A stretch of 64,000 nt of DNA. It comes from Ilumatobacteraceae bacterium. GTDB taxonomy: Bacteria; Actinomycetota; Acidimicrobiia; Acidimicrobiales; Ilumatobacteraceae. Position numbers and translations under genes: made by a program. How positions within the stretch are numbered: position 1 is the stretch's first letter; each line of letters begins with the position of its first letter. This document shows, one piece after another, positions 9,708 through 19,582 of this stretch. A model generated the notes under the pieces. It was not told the DNA's origin and made no database searches. It worked only from the letters and a program-made list of their open reading frames with translations. Location: the NCBI GenBank assembly GCA_021298195.1, contig JAJTEQ010000001.1, positions 1-64,000 on the forward strand, read 5' to 3'.

Positions 9708-11019
9708 ATCGCTGGGCCACCTGGTCGATGACCACGGCCCGCCCGTTCGACACCGTGTGACGCACCTGGCCGGTCACCGATCGACCGTGGTACGGGGTGT
9801 TACGACTCTTGCTGGCCACCAGCCCCCGGTCGACCACCCAGGCCGCGCCGGGGTCGAGCACGACCAGGTTCGCCGGCTCGCCCTCGGCCACCGGTCGGCC
9901 GTGACGGTCACCGATGCCGGCGATGCGGGCCGGGTTCCAACTGAGACAGGCCAGCACCGACCGCAGGTCCATCCCCAACTCTCCGACCGCCAATGCGAAG
10001 GCCGTCTCCAGACCGAGCATCCCGGGCGGCGCCGCATCGAGCGGCTGTTCCTTCAGATGATCGGCGTGCGGCGCGTGATCGGTGGCGATGGCGTCGATGG
10101 TTCCGTCACGGAGTCCGGCCTTGAGCGCGTCGATGTCGGCCATCGTGCGCAACGGCGGATTCACCTTGAAGACCGGATCGAACGTGCGCAACGACTCGTC
10201 GTCGAGGGTGAAGTGATGCGGGGTGACCTCGGCGGTCACCGGCAGGCCGTCGGCCTTGGCGGCGCGAATCATGTCGACGCTGCGCGCCGTCGAGACGTGC
10301 AGCACGTGCAGGCGACCACCGGTGATGCGCACCAACTCGATGTCACGGTGCACCATCAATTCCTCGGCGATGGCCGGCCAGCCCGGCAGTCCGAGATGAC
10401 TGCAGCACGACCCTTCGTGCATGACGGCGCCGGCGGTCAGACGGCTGACCTCGCAATGCTGGGCCATCGTGATGCCGAGATCGGACGAGTACTCGAACGC
10501 CCGCCGCATCAGCAACGGATCCTGAACCCCGTTGCCGTCGTCGGTGAACAACGTGACCCCGGACTTCATCAGCTCGGCGTACGGCACCAATTGCTCTCCG
10601 GCGCGGCCCACGGTGATGCATCCCGAGGGGACCACCTCGCACAAACCCGCCCGGCGACCTTGCTCGCGCACGAACTCGACCACGGCCCGTGAATCCTGGG
10701 CCGGGTCGGTGTTGGGCATCGCCACCACGGCGGTGAATCCACCGAGAGCAGCGGCACGACTGCCCGTCTCGATGGTCTCGGACTCCTCCCGACCGGGCTC
10801 GCGAAGATGCGTGTGAAGATCGACGAAGCCCGGTGACACCACGGCGTTCGACGCGTCCAGCACGGTCGCCGCCGCGGGCAGCGTCGTACCCGGCGTCGCC
10901 ACCACCGCGATGCGCCCGTCGACGATGTGTATGTCGGCGGGTCGTCCCTGCGCGTCGGTGGTGGAATCGACGATGCGACCACCCACGATGTTCACGGTGT
11001 TCATGTCACGACCGTTCAC
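9706..11019 (-). CDS. pyrC: Dihydroorotase
   Basis: PyrC cyclises carbamoyl aspartate to dihydroorotate. It is a type I (about 437-residue) amidohydrolase with metal ligands in [21 protein letters not shown], the histidine-containing HVSTA and TPHHF segments, and the catalytic IATDHAPH. I place the start at the GTG (11017-11019): it overlaps the pyrB stop as GTGA and has GGAGG seven bases upstream. An ATG at 11004 is the alternative. It is part of the pyrR-pyrB-pyrC-carA-carB operon. Confidence 0.96.
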   Translation of the reverse strand: MNGRDMNTVNIVGGRIVDSTTDAQGRPADIHIVDGRIAVVATPGTTLPAAATVLDASNAVVSPGFVDLHTHLREPGREESETIETGSRAAALGGFTAVVAMPNTDPAQDSRAVVEFVREQGRRAGLCEVVPSGCITVGRAGEQLVPYAELMKSGVTLFTDDGNGVQDPLLMRRAFEYSSDLGITMAQHCEVSRLTAGAVMHEGSCCSHLGLPGWPAIAEELMVHRDIELVRITGGRLHVLHVSTARSVDMIRAAKADGLPVTAEVTPHHFTLDDESLRTFDPVFKVNPPLRTMADIDALKAGLRDGTIDAIATDHAPHADHLKEQPLDAAPPGMLGLETAFALAVGELGMDLRSVLACLSWNPARIAGIGDRHGRPVAEGEPANLVVLDPGAAWVVDRGLVASKSRNTPYHGRSVTGQVRHTVSNGRAVVIDQVAQR

Positions 11020-11960
11020 GAGGAAACCTCCGAGTTCGCTTCTCCCAACACGTCGAAAAGAACCGCCATGCGTACCGCCACACCGTTGCTGACCTGGCGC
11101 GTGATGACCGATCGCGCGAGATCGGATGGATCGACCATCATCTCGACCCCACGGTTCATCGGGCCCGGATGCATGACGAGACACTCGGCGCGCAGACGGG
11201 AGGCCCGCGTGCGGTCGAGGCCGAAGCGATTCGAGTACTCGCCGAGGTCCGGCACCAGGGCCTCGTTCATGCGCTCACGTTGCATGCGCAACATGTACAG
11301 CACGTCGACGTCGCCGATCACCTCGTCGAGATTCGAGGTCACCTCGACCGGCCACGTGTGCACCTCGGGAGGCAACAAGGTGCGCGGCGCGACCACGACG
11401 ACGCTCGCCCCGAGGGCCGTGAACGCTTGGATGTCGCTGCGAGCGACGCGACTGTGTCGGACGTCGCCGACGATGGCGATCCGCACGCCGGCCAGACAGT
11501 CCGCGCTGGCGGCGCGCCCCAATTCGGTGCGAATGGTGTGGCAGTCGAGCAACGCCTGGGTGGGATGTTGGTGCCACCCATCTCCGGCGTTGATGATGCT
11601 GGCATCGGTCCAGTCGGAGAGCTGCCACGGAACCCCCGACGTCTTGTGGCGCACGATGAAGGCCGCCACCCCCATGGCGCTGACGGTCTCGATGGTGTCG
11701 CGCAGGCTCTCGCCCTTGTTGACGCTGGAAGTGGACACGCTGAATGTCATGGTGTCGGCCGACAGTCGCTTGGCGGCCGTCTCGAAACTGATGCGCGTGC
11801 GCGTGGAGTCCTCGAAGAACAGGCTCACCACCGTTCGACCGACCAACGCCGGCACCTTGGGCACCGGACGACGATTCACCTCGACCATGTGATCGGCCAG
11901 ATTCAAGATGCGCACGATGCCGTCGACACCGAGCTCGGGAATGCTGCGCAGATGCTTCAT
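11016..11960 (-). CDS. pyrB: Aspartate carbamoyltransferase catalytic subunit
   Basis: PyrB condenses carbamoyl phosphate with aspartate. It has 314 residues, with the carbamoyl-phosphate loop [13 protein letters not shown] (about 48-60), the mobile SVNKGES loop, [14 protein letters not shown] and [10 protein letters not shown]. No pyrI regulatory subunit is present, as expected in actinobacteria, where control is at the level of PyrR. The ATG overlaps the pyrR stop by 4 nt and the gene ends in a GTGA overlap with pyrC. Confidence 0.97.
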   Translation of the reverse strand: MKHLRSIPELGVDGIVRILNLADHMVEVNRRPVPKVPALVGRTVVSLFFEDSTRTRISFETAAKRLSADTMTFSVSTSSVNKGESLRDTIETVSAMGVAAFIVRHKTSGVPWQLSDWTDASIINAGDGWHQHPTQALLDCHTIRTELGRAASADCLAGVRIAIVGDVRHSRVARSDIQAFTALGASVVVVAPRTLLPPEVHTWPVEVTSNLDEVIGDVDVLYMLRMQRERMNEALVPDLGEYSNRFGLDRTRASRLRAECLVMHPGPMNRGVEMMVDPSDLARSVITRQVSNGVAVRMAVLFDVLGEANSEVSS

Positions 11961-12553
11961 GACGCCGCCTTGCGCACGATCGTCACGCCCGACTCCGCGA
12001 CGATCACGTCCTCGTCACGCCCGGTGGGCAAGTTCTTGCCCACGTAATCGGGACGAATGGGTAGCTCGCGATGGCCGCGGTCCACCATCACCGCCAACTG
12101 CACCGCGGCCGGTCGACCGTACTGGTTCAACGCGTCGAGGGCGGCCCGCACCGTGCGGCCGGTGAAGAGGACGTCGTCGACCAACACCACGGTGGAGCCG
12201 GCCAGGTCGACCGGAATCTCGGTGATCGACACCGGGGTCACCGGCCGGAGAGAGATGTCGTCACGGAACAGCGCCACGTCCAAACGACCCACGGGCACCT
12301 CGTGAGAATCCTCGATGCGCGCGATGGCCGCGCCCAATCGCTCGGCGATCCAGACGCCACCCCGTTGGAGTCCGACGATGACGACCCCGTCGAGACCGTG
12401 ATTGCGTTCGATGATCTCGTGCGCGATGCGGGTCACGGCCCGCGAGACATCGGCCTCACCGAGAACGACGACGGAACCCTCGGAGGATGGAGTGGGCGCG
12501 GATGCGCGCGAGTTCGGTTGTTTCGGGGCGGAGCCCGACGACGTACCACTCAT
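11957..12553 (-). CDS. pyrR: PyrR regulator / uracil phosphoribosyltransferase
   Basis: PyrR binds pyr mRNA when UMP/UTP is abundant and may also make UMP from uracil. The 198-residue protein has a type I phosphoribosyltransferase fold with the PRPP motif [20 protein letters not shown] and the C-terminal [18 protein letters not shown], a PyrR signature. The first 25 or so residues (Ser/Pro-rich) are an extra leader. It is the first gene of the operon; the ATG has a strong GGAGG and follows a PyrR-loop-like hairpin, so it probably regulates its own translation. Confidence 0.96.
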   Translation of the reverse strand: MSGTSSGSAPKQPNSRASAPTPSSEGSVVVLGEADVSRAVTRIAHEIIERNHGLDGVVIVGLQRGGVWIAERLGAAIARIEDSHEVPVGRLDVALFRDDISLRPVTPVSITEIPVDLAGSTVVLVDDVLFTGRTVRAALDALNQYGRPAAVQLAVMVDRGHRELPIRPDYVGKNLPTGRDEDVIVAESGVTIVRKAAS

Positions 12554-12557
12554 GTTT

Positions 12558-12605
12558 CCTCCGTTCGGGCCTCACGGGACCCGTTTGACGGTCGTGCGAA
12601 CCTTA
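12558..12605 (-). promoter_or_regulatory. pyr operon leader: PyrR-binding-loop-like hairpin next to the ribosome binding site
   Basis: On the coding strand 12566-12583 reads CGGGTCCCGTGAGGCCCG. A CGGG/CCCG stem encloses UCC-N-GNGAGG, which fits the conserved loop of PyrR RNA sites (UCCNGNGAGGCU-like). It ends only three bases before GGAGG (12558-12562) of pyrR. The 68-nt gap holds no terminator, so the layout suggests translational repression, as reported for mycobacterial pyr mRNA. A -10-like TAAGGT lies at 12600-12605, but I see no good -35. Confidence 0.55.
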
Positions 12606-12621
12606 GCAGGGTTTCGCCACG

Positions 12622-13545
12622 CTACGGCTCCAGTCGAGCCAGAACCGTCGACAGATCCGGAGGCAAGGGCGCCTCGAAGGTCATCGGTTCGCCGGTGAAG
12701 GGATGTTCGAATTCCAGACCACCCGCGTGCAGGAACGGACGACCGATCGCCAAGGGTGCCCGAGCACCTCCGTACGACGGGTCACCCACCACGGGGTGAC
12801 CCGTGGCCTGAAGGTGCACGCGGATCTGATGCGTCCGTCCGGTCTCCAGCTCGCAGGTCACCAACGCCACGTCGGGTTCGGAGAACGTCCGCTCGACGCG
12901 GTAATTCGTGCGGGCCGGTTTGCCACTGGCCACCACCGCCATGCGCAACGGGTCGCGGGGGTCGCGACCAATGGCGGCGTCGATGGTTCCCACCGGCGCG
13001 GCCGGACGACCCCACACGAGCGCCGTGTAGCGACGCGTGACCTCGCGAGCCGCCAACATGGCCACGAAGGCCTCGTAGGCACGCTGAGTGCGAGCCACGA
13101 TGAGCAAACCCGTGGTGCCGACGTCGAGACGATGGACGATGCCGGGTCGATGGGCCTCTCCGACCTCGGCGATCTCGGGATACAGGGCGAGCAAACCGTT
13201 CACCAACGTCCCCTCCGCGTTGCCCGCGCCGGGGTGCACCACGAGACCAGCGGCCTTGTTCACGACGATCACGTCGTCGTCGACATGAACGACGTCGACG
13301 ACGATCGAGGCGTCGGGCTGCGGGAGTTGTTCCACGGGCAACGTCGCGAGGTCGACGGTGACCGCCTGACCGGCTTTCAGTCGCACCTTTCCACTGGGGG
13401 CCGGGGCTCCGTCGACCGTCACCCCACCCGAGGCGATCATGGTGGCGGCATCGGACCGACTGACCTCGGTGATGAGCGACACGATGCGATCGAGGCGCTC
13501 GCCGTCGAGAGATTCGGGGATCTCCTCGTGGACGATCGAACTCAT
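12622..13545 (-). CDS. rluD: 23S rRNA pseudouridine synthase, RluD family
   Basis: This 307-residue RluA/RluD-family enzyme isomerises uridines in 23S rRNA. It has an N-terminal S4 RNA-binding domain (LDRIVSLITEVSRSDAATMIASGGVTVDG), a catalytic motif HRLDVGTTG with Asp about residue 141, and the C-terminal GRTHQIRVHLQATGHPVVGD. The start ATG (13543-13545) overlaps the lspA stop. The rluD-lspA-dksA/traR-like order downstream of ileS matches Streptomyces. The gene ends the dcw-derived run; pyrR begins 68 nt later. Confidence 0.93.
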   Translation of the reverse strand: MSSIVHEEIPESLDGERLDRIVSLITEVSRSDAATMIASGGVTVDGAPAPSGKVRLKAGQAVTVDLATLPVEQLPQPDASIVVDVVHVDDDVIVVNKAAGLVVHPGAGNAEGTLVNGLLALYPEIAEVGEAHRPGIVHRLDVGTTGLLIVARTQRAYEAFVAMLAAREVTRRYTALVWGRPAAPVGTIDAAIGRDPRDPLRMAVVASGKPARTNYRVERTFSEPDVALVTCELETGRTHQIRVHLQATGHPVVGDPSYGGARAPLAIGRPFLHAGGLEFEHPFTGEPMTFEAPLPPDLSTVLARLEP

Positions 13546-14051
13546 GACGTCACCTCGTTCGCCCGAGACGAGACGACGTAGCCGAGGATCAGCAAAGCAC
13601 CACCGACGTTGATGCAGATGTCGGCCACGTTGAAGATCGGAAACCATTGGAAATCGATGAAGTCGACCACACGACCACGAAACAGCCCGTCCTCGCGGAA
13701 CAAACGATCGACGATGTTGCCCAGGGCCCCACCGACGATGAGTCCGACCGAAGCGGTCGCGAGTCGTCCGCTGCCTTGACGCATCGACACCAGCAGACCG
13801 ACGACCACCACGGTGGCGATGACTCCGATGATCGGTCCCCATCCCTGACCGCGACCGAAGGCCATCCCACCGTTGAACGCCAAGTTGAATTGCAGCGTCC
13901 ACACGACATGGATCACATGACCGTCGCTCAATGCGTTCAGGGCCCAATGCTTGGAGATCTGGTCGATCGCGACGCACACCGCCGCCACGACCAGCGATGC
14001 ACCTCTGACACCGACGCGCGAGGCCGGTGACTCACCGGCCACGTCGCTCAT
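13542..14051 (-). CDS. lspA: Lipoprotein signal peptidase (LspA)
   Basis: LspA is the membrane aspartyl protease that cleaves prolipoproteins before the lipid-modified cysteine. The 169-residue protein has four predicted membrane helices and the two catalytic Asp motifs: GNIVDRL (Asp about 115) and FPIFNVADICI (Asp about 144), plus the NLAFNGGMAFG segment. The start at 14051 (MSDVAGES) overlaps the stop of the DksA-like gene (ATGA); an in-frame ATG at 14099 would overlap that gene more and adds a basic stretch. Its substrates would include the GerMN lipoprotein at 51111. Confidence 0.93.
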   Translation of the reverse strand: MSDVAGESPASRVGVRGASLVVAAVCVAIDQISKHWALNALSDGHVIHVVWTLQFNLAFNGGMAFGRGQGWGPIIGVIATVVVVGLLVSMRQGSGRLATASVGLIVGGALGNIVDRLFREDGLFRGRVVDFIDFQWFPIFNVADICINVGGALLILGYVVSSRANEVTS

Positions 14052-14901
14052 CGACGGCCGATCCCGCCGACTCTCTCCTCGACCAACTCGGTCGCCCACG
14101 GGATCACCTCGAGGCGCTCACGAGGAATCGGTCGGGTCGAGATGACGCTGTAGCCGTAGTCGCCGGTCTCGATGCGCTTGAGCGCGGCGTCGATGTCCTC
14201 GACGATCTGGCGCGCTTGCTCGGAGAGCACCCGATCGCGCTCACGTTCGACGGCCATGGTGTCGCCTTCGCCACCGTCTTCGTCGAACTGGTCGTCACCC
14301 ATTCCGGCTTCTTCGATGAGTTGCTCACGCTCGTTCTCGAGTCGTTCGGCCTGACCGAGCAGTCGGGCGCGTTCGGTTTCCAGCAACGTGCGTTGGGCCC
14401 GCAGGAACGCCAGATCGAAATCCTTGTTGGAGATGATGCCGTCTTTGGTCTTGGGCTTCTTGCCCGGAACCGCGGGCTTGACGAAGACCGGCTTGACCGG
14501 CTTCTTGGGGGCCGGAGCAGGCTTGACGGCGACGGCCTTGGTGGCGGGTGCCTTGGTCGCGGGAGCCGGCTTCTTCACCACGGGCTTCTTCGCCACGACC
14601 TTCTTGGCCACGACCTTCTTCGGTGCGGACTTCTTCGGGGTGGGCTTCTTCGCGACGGGCTTCTTGGCCACCGGCTTCTTCGGAGTGGGCTTCTTCGCCA
14701 CGGGCTTCTTCGCCACGACCTTCTTGTGGGCTTCTTCGCGACGGGCTTCTTCGCCACGACCTTCTTGGCCGCCGGCTTCTTCGCGACGGGCTTCTTCGCC
14801 ACGGGCTTCTTCGCGACGGGCTTCTTCGTCGCCGACTTCTTCGCGACGGGCTTCTTGGGTGCCGGCTTCTTGGCGGGTTTCTTGACCGATTTGCTGGCCA
14901 T
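14048..14901 (-). CDS. TraR/DksA-family protein with Lys/Ala/Pro repeat tail, interrupted by a frameshift
   Basis: Two overlapping frames together look like one gene. From the ATG at 14901 the protein reads MASKSVKKPAKKPAPKK, then PVAKK/PAAKK repeats, and is lost after about residue 60. The next frame continues the same repeats (TPKK, VVAKK) and ends in a DksA/TraR coiled coil (about 14440-14200) and a GDYGYSVISTRPIPRERLEVIPWAT tail. Inserting CCCG at the junction (near 14725) would recreate a TPKK unit and restore the frame, so a 4-nt loss is likely. A GTG at 14716 could start the DksA part alone. The usual four zinc cysteines are all replaced. Its place between ileS and lspA matches the DksA-like gene of Streptomyces. 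Confidence 0.7.
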
Positions 14902-14961
14902 GGGGACGTCCTTGGTCGATGTTTACGGCGAGGATAGTCCCGTTGGTGCTCCGCCGTGGGA

Positions 14962-17900
14962 CTATCGACTCAGGGACACACCGATGTACACCGGTTCGTC
15001 GTCCAGTTCGGCGTTGGGAGTTCCGTCACTCCACGCCACCGACGTCGCCAAGGTCTCGCTCGCGATCATGTCGACGAAGGGGGCCACCTGGCGGCGCACC
15101 GACTCGGGTACCCCGAGAGTCAGCACGATGCGATCACTCACCTCGAGGTCGGCGTCCCGACGGGCCTGTTGCACGAGACGAATGAGATCGCGGGCGGTCC
15201 CTTCGGCGGCGAGTTCGGGCGTGACCTCGATGTCGAGTCCGACCATTCCCAAACCATCGGCCAAGGTCGCACCAGCCGAGCCTTCGGCCGCGGCCATCTT
15301 GATGGTGTACTCACCCTCGACCAACTCGATGCCTCCGGCCACGACGACACCGTTCGCATGGGACCAGTCGCCGGTCTTGACGGCCTTGATGACCTCCTGG
15401 GTGCGCCCGCCCAGGCGTGGACCGAGCGCACCCGGGATCACCTGCAGAACCGCGGTGGCTCCCGACTCTTGTTCGGCCGACAACACGACCTTCTTGACGT
15501 TCACCTCGTCGGCGATGATGTCGACGAATGGTCGCAGCGTTTCGGCATCGGGGTGCGAGACCTTCAACTCGGCCAACGGCAAGCGCACGCGACGAGAGTG
15601 AGCCTTGCGAACCGAGAGCGCCGACGAGCACACCTCGCGCACCCGGTCCATCGCGGTCACGAGTTCGGGGTCGGCCGGAAGATCGCCCGCCTGCGGCCAA
15701 TCGGTGAGGTGCACACTGACCCCTCCGGTGAGCCCCTCGTACACGGTGTCGCTGACCAAGGGCAACAACGGTGCGGCCACTCGACACAACGTCTCGAGCA
15801 CGGTGTGCAAGGTGTCCACCGCGTCGGCATCACCGACCCAGAAACGATCACGCGAACGACGGATGTACCAATTGGTGAGCACGTCGAGGAAGTCCCGGGT
15901 GTTGGCACAGGCAGAGAAGAGGTCGTACGCGTCGAGATCACGGGTGACCGCGGCGACCAGGTCGGACGTCTTGGCGAGGATGTACCGATCGAGGACGTGC
16001 CCGGAGTCGGTGCGCACCGTGCCACTCACGCCCTCGGCGTTGGCGTACAAACCGAGGAAGTACCACGAGTTCCACAATGGCAACAACACCTGTCGAACGG
16101 TCTCGCGGATACCGGCCTCGGTCACCGAGAAGTCGGCCCCGCGCAGAATGGCCGACGACAGCAGGTACCACCGCATGGCGTCGGCGCCATAGGTGTCGAA
16201 GACCACCATGGGATCCGGATAGTTGCGCAGGCTCTTCGACATCTTCTGTCCGTCGTCACCGAGCACGATGCCGTGACTGACGCAGGTGGAAAACGCCGGG
16301 CGGTCGAACAGAGCGGTGGCCAGAACGTGCAAGGTGTAGAACCAACCACGGGTCTGACCGATGTACTCGACGATGAAGTCCCCGGGATAGTGCTGTTCGA
16401 ACCATTCGGTGTTCTCGAACGGATAGTGCACCTGGGCGAAGGGCATCGAGCCACTCTCGAACCAGCAGTCCAGAACCTCGGGCACGCGCCGCATCATCGA
16501 CTTACCGGTGGGGTCGTCGGGATTGGGGCGAACGAGGTCGTCCACGGCGGGTCGATGCAGATCGGTGATGTCGGTGCCGAAATCACGCTGGAGGTCGGCG
16601 ATGCTTCCGTAGACGTCGAGGCGCGGATAGGCGGGATCGTCGCTCTTCCACACGGGAATGGGTGAACCCCAGAATCGATTGCGGCTGATGGACCAATCGC
16701 GGGCGTTGGCGATCCACTTGCCGAACGAACCCTCCTTCAGGTGCTCGGGGACCCACGTGATCTGTCGATTCAGTTCGACCATGCGGTCCTTGATGGCCGT
16801 GACCTCCACGAACCACGAGGAGATGGCGCGGTACACCAAGGGTTCGGCGCAACGCCAGCAATGCGGATACGAGTGCGAATACGTGTCGTGCCGCACGACG
16901 GCACCGGCCGCCTTCAGGTGCTTGATGACCGAGGGATTCGCCTCGAAGACGTGCTGGCCCGCCCAGTCGGTGACGTCGGCGGTGTAACACCCGTGGCTGT
17001 CCATGGGACACACCGCGTCGATGCCAGCGGCCTGACAGGCCAATTGGTCGTCCTCACCGAAACCGGGGGCCATGTGCACCACACCCGTTCCGTCCTCGGT
17101 GGTGACGAAGTCTCCGGCGAGAACGCGGAACGCGTTCGGCGTGTCGGCGAAGTAGCCGAACAAGGGACGATACGAGCGCCCCACCAGGTCCGCGCCCCGC
17201 ACGGTGCCCACCCGCACGGCACCTTCCAGTTCGCGCTCGTAGGCGCCCAGCCGCGCCTCGGCGAGGATCGAGCGCTCGCCGTTCGATTCCATGATCGCGT
17301 AGTCCACCTCGGGGTTCACGGCCAGCGCCAGATTCGAGGGCAAGGTCCACGGCGTCGTGGTCCAGGCCAACAGGCTCTCGCCCGTCTCCAACGCGAAGCG
17401 CACCGTCAGGGCCGGGTCCTGACGATCGCGATACACGTCGTCCATGCGCGTTTCGGTGTTGCTGAGCGGTGTCTCGCAACGCCAGCAATACGCGAGCACC
17501 CGAAAGCCCTCGTAGATCAGACCCTTGTCGTGAAGGGTCTTGAAGGCCCACATCACGCTCTCCATGTAGGGAAGGTCGAGGGTCTTGTAATCGTTCTCGA
17601 AGTCGACCCAACGCGCCTGACGCGTGACGTAGCGTTCCCACTCGCTGGTGTACCGCAACACCGATGTGCGGCAATAGTCGTTGAACTTCTCGATACCGAA
17701 CGCGGTGACCTCGGGATGGCCCGAGATTCCCAGCTGCTTCTCGGCCTCCACCTCGGCGGGAAGACCGTGACAGTCCCAACCGAATCGTCGTTCGACCTTC
17801 TGACCGCGCATGGTGCGGTACCGCGGTACCGCGTCCTTCACGAAGCCGGTGAGCAGGTGGCCGTAGTGCGGCAGACCATTGGCGAATGGCGGACCGTCGT

Positions 17901-18054
17901 AGAAGACGAATTCGTTGTCACCACCGTCGCCCGCCGTGCGATTCTGCACGGAGGCTTCGAAGGCTCGCTCCGACGCCCATCGAGCCAGTGTGGCGGCCTC
18001 GATGTCCGGGAAATTCGGTTGGGCGTCGATGGAGGGATACGGGCGGGAGGTCAT
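14962..18054 (-). CDS. ileS: Isoleucyl-tRNA synthetase
   Basis: It charges tRNA-Ile. The 1030-residue protein has the class I HIGH variant HYGH (residues 63-66, in [18 protein letters not shown]) and KMSKS (604-608), with an editing (CP1) domain between them, including TTPWTLPSN. The length and the motif context resemble the eukaryote-like IleRS type found in many actinobacteria. Some members of that type resist mupirocin, but resistance cannot be read from the sequence. The 47-nt gap upstream is too short for a T-box leader. Confidence 0.97.
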   Translation of the reverse strand: MTSRPYPSIDAQPNFPDIEAATLARWASERAFEASVQNRTAGDGGDNEFVFYDGPPFANGLPHYGHLLTGFVKDAVPRYRTMRGQKVERRFGWDCHGLPAEVEAEKQLGISGHPEVTAFGIEKFNDYCRTSVLRYTSEWERYVTRQARWVDFENDYKTLDLPYMESVMWAFKTLHDKGLIYEGFRVLAYCWRCETPLSNTETRMDDVYRDRQDPALTVRFALETGESLLAWTTTPWTLPSNLALAVNPEVDYAIMESNGERSILAEARLGAYERELEGAVRVGTVRGADLVGRSYRPLFGYFADTPNAFRVLAGDFVTTEDGTGVVHMAPGFGEDDQLACQAAGIDAVCPMDSHGCYTADVTDWAGQHVFEANPSVIKHLKAAGAVVRHDTYSHSYPHCWRCAEPLVYRAISSWFVEVTAIKDRMVELNRQITWVPEHLKEGSFGKWIANARDWSISRNRFWGSPIPVWKSDDPAYPRLDVYGSIADLQRDFGTDITDLHRPAVDDLVRPNPDDPTGKSMMRRVPEVLDCWFESGSMPFAQVHYPFENTEWFEQHYPGDFIVEYIGQTRGWFYTLHVLATALFDRPAFSTCVSHGIVLGDDGQKMSKSLRNYPDPMVVFDTYGADAMRWYLLSSAILRGADFSVTEAGIRETVRQVLLPLWNSWYFLGLYANAEGVSGTVRTDSGHVLDRYILAKTSDLVAAVTRDLDAYDLFSACANTRDFLDVLTNWYIRRSRDRFWVGDADAVDTLHTVLETLCRVAAPLLPLVSDTVYEGLTGGVSVHLTDWPQAGDLPADPELVTAMDRVREVCSSALSVRKAHSRRVRLPLAELKVSHPDAETLRPFVDIIADEVNVKKVVLSAEQESGATAVLQVIPGALGPRLGGRTQEVIKAVKTGDWSHANGVVVAGGIELVEGEYTIKMAAAEGSAGATLADGLGMVGLDIEVTPELAAEGTARDLIRLVQQARRDADLEVSDRIVLTLGVPESVRRQVAPFVDMIASETLATSVAWSDGTPNAELDDEPVYIGVSLSR

Positions 18055-18101
18055 GGTGAAGTGGGGCGTCGCGAGGGCGTGGTCAGGCTACCGGCAGGGG
18101 C

Positions 18102-18344
18102 TCAACCGACGATCGCCGCGCGCACCACCTGCAACACCAGCAACACCACCACCGGCGACAGGTCGAGGCCGCCCATGGATGGCAGCACACGACGCACCGG
18201 CCCCAGGACCGGTTCGGTGATGCGCCCGGTCCAGTCCCGCACGGCGTCGATCGCTCCGCCCCGCGACGGGAACCACGAAAGAATCACCCGCACGAAGATG
18301 ACCATCGTGAAGAGGTAGATCAGCGTTGCGAGTACGTCGCGCAC
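18102..18344 (-). CDS. yggT: YggT family membrane protein (YlmG)
   Basis: This 80-residue protein has two membrane segments (about residues 5-25 and 60-79) around a short loop, with the family pattern RVILSWFP...ITEPVLGPVRRVLP. Its molecular function is not established; homologues lie next to sepF and are linked to membrane or division organisation. It starts 3 nt after the sepF stop. In other actinobacteria divIVA comes next; here the next gene is ileS. Confidence 0.88.
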   Translation of the reverse strand: MRDVLATLIYLFTMVIFVRVILSWFPSRGGAIDAVRDWTGRITEPVLGPVRRVLPSMGGLDLSPVVVLLVLQVVRAAIVG

Positions 18345-18347
18345 GGA

Positions 18348-18872
18348 TCAGTAATCAGCGTTCGGGCGCGGAGCCGGCTTCAACAAATAGACGCCCCGGG
18401 CCACTTTTTCGATCTTGCCGTGCAACGCGTAGCAGAGCCCGCTCGAGAAGTCGATCATGCGGCGGGCCACGTCGTCGTCGCAGCCTTCGGTGTTGAGGAT
18501 GACGGGTTGGCCGTCGCGATAACGGTTGGCGACTTCCTGGATGTCGTTGAAGCGGATCGCCTTCACCGTGTGCGGTTCGCCCTGAGCACTTCCGCCGATC
18601 GTGCGCACCGACGACGAGGGACGACCCGACACCGGGCGGGGCTGAATGGACGAATCATCGACACCCATGCGACGGGGCGGAATCGGGTCCGTGTCGCGGG
18701 GCGTCACTTGACGCACGACCGGGCGCGAGCCGGTGTCGTCGAAATCACCACGGCGCGGATCGGGACGCGACACCCCGCCCGAACGATCGGGGGCGTCCTG
18801 ATCGTCGTAGTCGTCGTACGCGTCGTCCTCGCCCAAACCGAGGTAATCCATGGCTTTTCTGAAGATCGACAT
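18348..18872 (-). CDS. sepF: Cell division protein SepF
   Basis: SepF anchors FtsZ to the membrane and is the essential anchor in actinobacteria, which lack FtsA. The 174-residue protein starts MSIFRKAMDYLGLGED, an amphipathic membrane-targeting helix. A disordered Asp/Arg/Pro-rich linker (about 20-100) follows, then the SepF core domain (VKAIRFNDIQEVANRYRDGQPVILN, GLCYALHGKIEKVARGVYLLKP). Start chosen by homology at the ATG 18870-18872. No ftsA is present nearby, which fits this role. Confidence 0.93.
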   Translation of the reverse strand: MSIFRKAMDYLGLGEDDAYDDYDDQDAPDRSGGVSRPDPRRGDFDDTGSRPVVRQVTPRDTDPIPPRRMGVDDSSIQPRPVSGRPSSSVRTIGGSAQGEPHTVKAIRFNDIQEVANRYRDGQPVILNTEGCDDDVARRMIDFSSGLCYALHGKIEKVARGVYLLKPAPRPNADY

Positions 18873-18892
18873 CGCCGTCAGAATAGTCGGGG

Positions 18893-19582
18893 TCAGGCCG
18901 TCCGGGGTGGACGCTCTCCGAAGATCGCCGAGCCCACGCGAATCAATGTCGATCCTTCCTCGACCGCCAGGCGCCAATCCCCGGACATCCCCATCGAGAT
19001 CTCGGACAGACCCAGCGCCGTGACCATCGCCGCCACCGACCGGAAGGCCGAGCGCGTGCGCGCGGGGTCTCCGTCGGTGGGTCCGACCGTCATCAGGCCC
19101 TCGACGACGAGGCCGCCCTGCGTCGCCAACCCAACCAATGACTCGACGTCCGCGGGGTCGCAGCCGGCCTTGTCCGGTTCGCCGGTGGCGTTCACCTGCA
19201 CCATGATTCGTGCGCCGGGGGAACGGCGCGCGAGTTCGGCGATCACCGATTCGCGATCGACGGACTGCCACACGTCGACGATCGGGGCCAGTGAGCGCAC
19301 TTTGTTCGACTGCAGTCCACCGATGAAATGCACCTCGGGAACCGGACCGACGTCGTCTCGAGCCATGAAACGACCCCACTTGTCGACCAACTCCTGGGCG
19401 TAGTTCTCGCCGATGCAGGGACATCCGGCAGCGGCCACCGCCGCGATCGCTTCGGGTGGGAAGGTCTTGGTGACGGCCACGATTCGCACGCGCTCGCCGC
19501 CGAGCGCCAGCACCTCGTCGACCAACGTTCGGTACCGCGCCGCGATCGCGGATGCGTCGACGACCCCGGGCTCGCGCGTCAT
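18893..19582 (-). CDS. yggS: YggS family pyridoxal 5'-phosphate homeostasis protein
   Basis: It is a PLP-binding TIM-barrel protein without known catalysis that buffers cellular PLP. The 229-residue protein has the PLP lysine in VAVTKTFPPEAI, the pattern GENYAQE, HFIGGLQSNKV, and the C-terminal phosphate-binding MGMSGDWRLAVEEGSTLIRVGSAIFG. The start ATG (19580-19582) overlaps the pgeF stop. It lies in the conserved ftsZ-pgeF-yggS-sepF string. Confidence 0.93.
   Translation of the reverse strand: MTREPGVVDASAIAARYRTLVDEVLALGGERVRIVAVTKTFPPEAIAAVAAAGCPCIGENYAQELVDKWGRFMARDDVGPVPEVHFIGGLQSNKVRSLAPIVDVWQSVDRESVIAELARRSPGARIMVQVNATGEPDKAGCDPADVESLVGLATQGGLVVEGLMTVGPTDGDPARTRSAFRSVAAMVTALGLSEISMGMSGDWRLAVEEGSTLIRVGSAIFGERPPRTA

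Noticed and set aside
14575-14901. Independent small basic protein from the ATG at 14901
   Set aside because: Its Lys-rich start matches the repeats in the next frame; after about residue 60 it becomes Arg/Ser/Trp-rich shadow sequence. One frameshifted gene is more likely.
18055-18101. T-box leader before ileS
   Set aside because: The gap is only 47 nt and shows no specifier/antiterminator structure.
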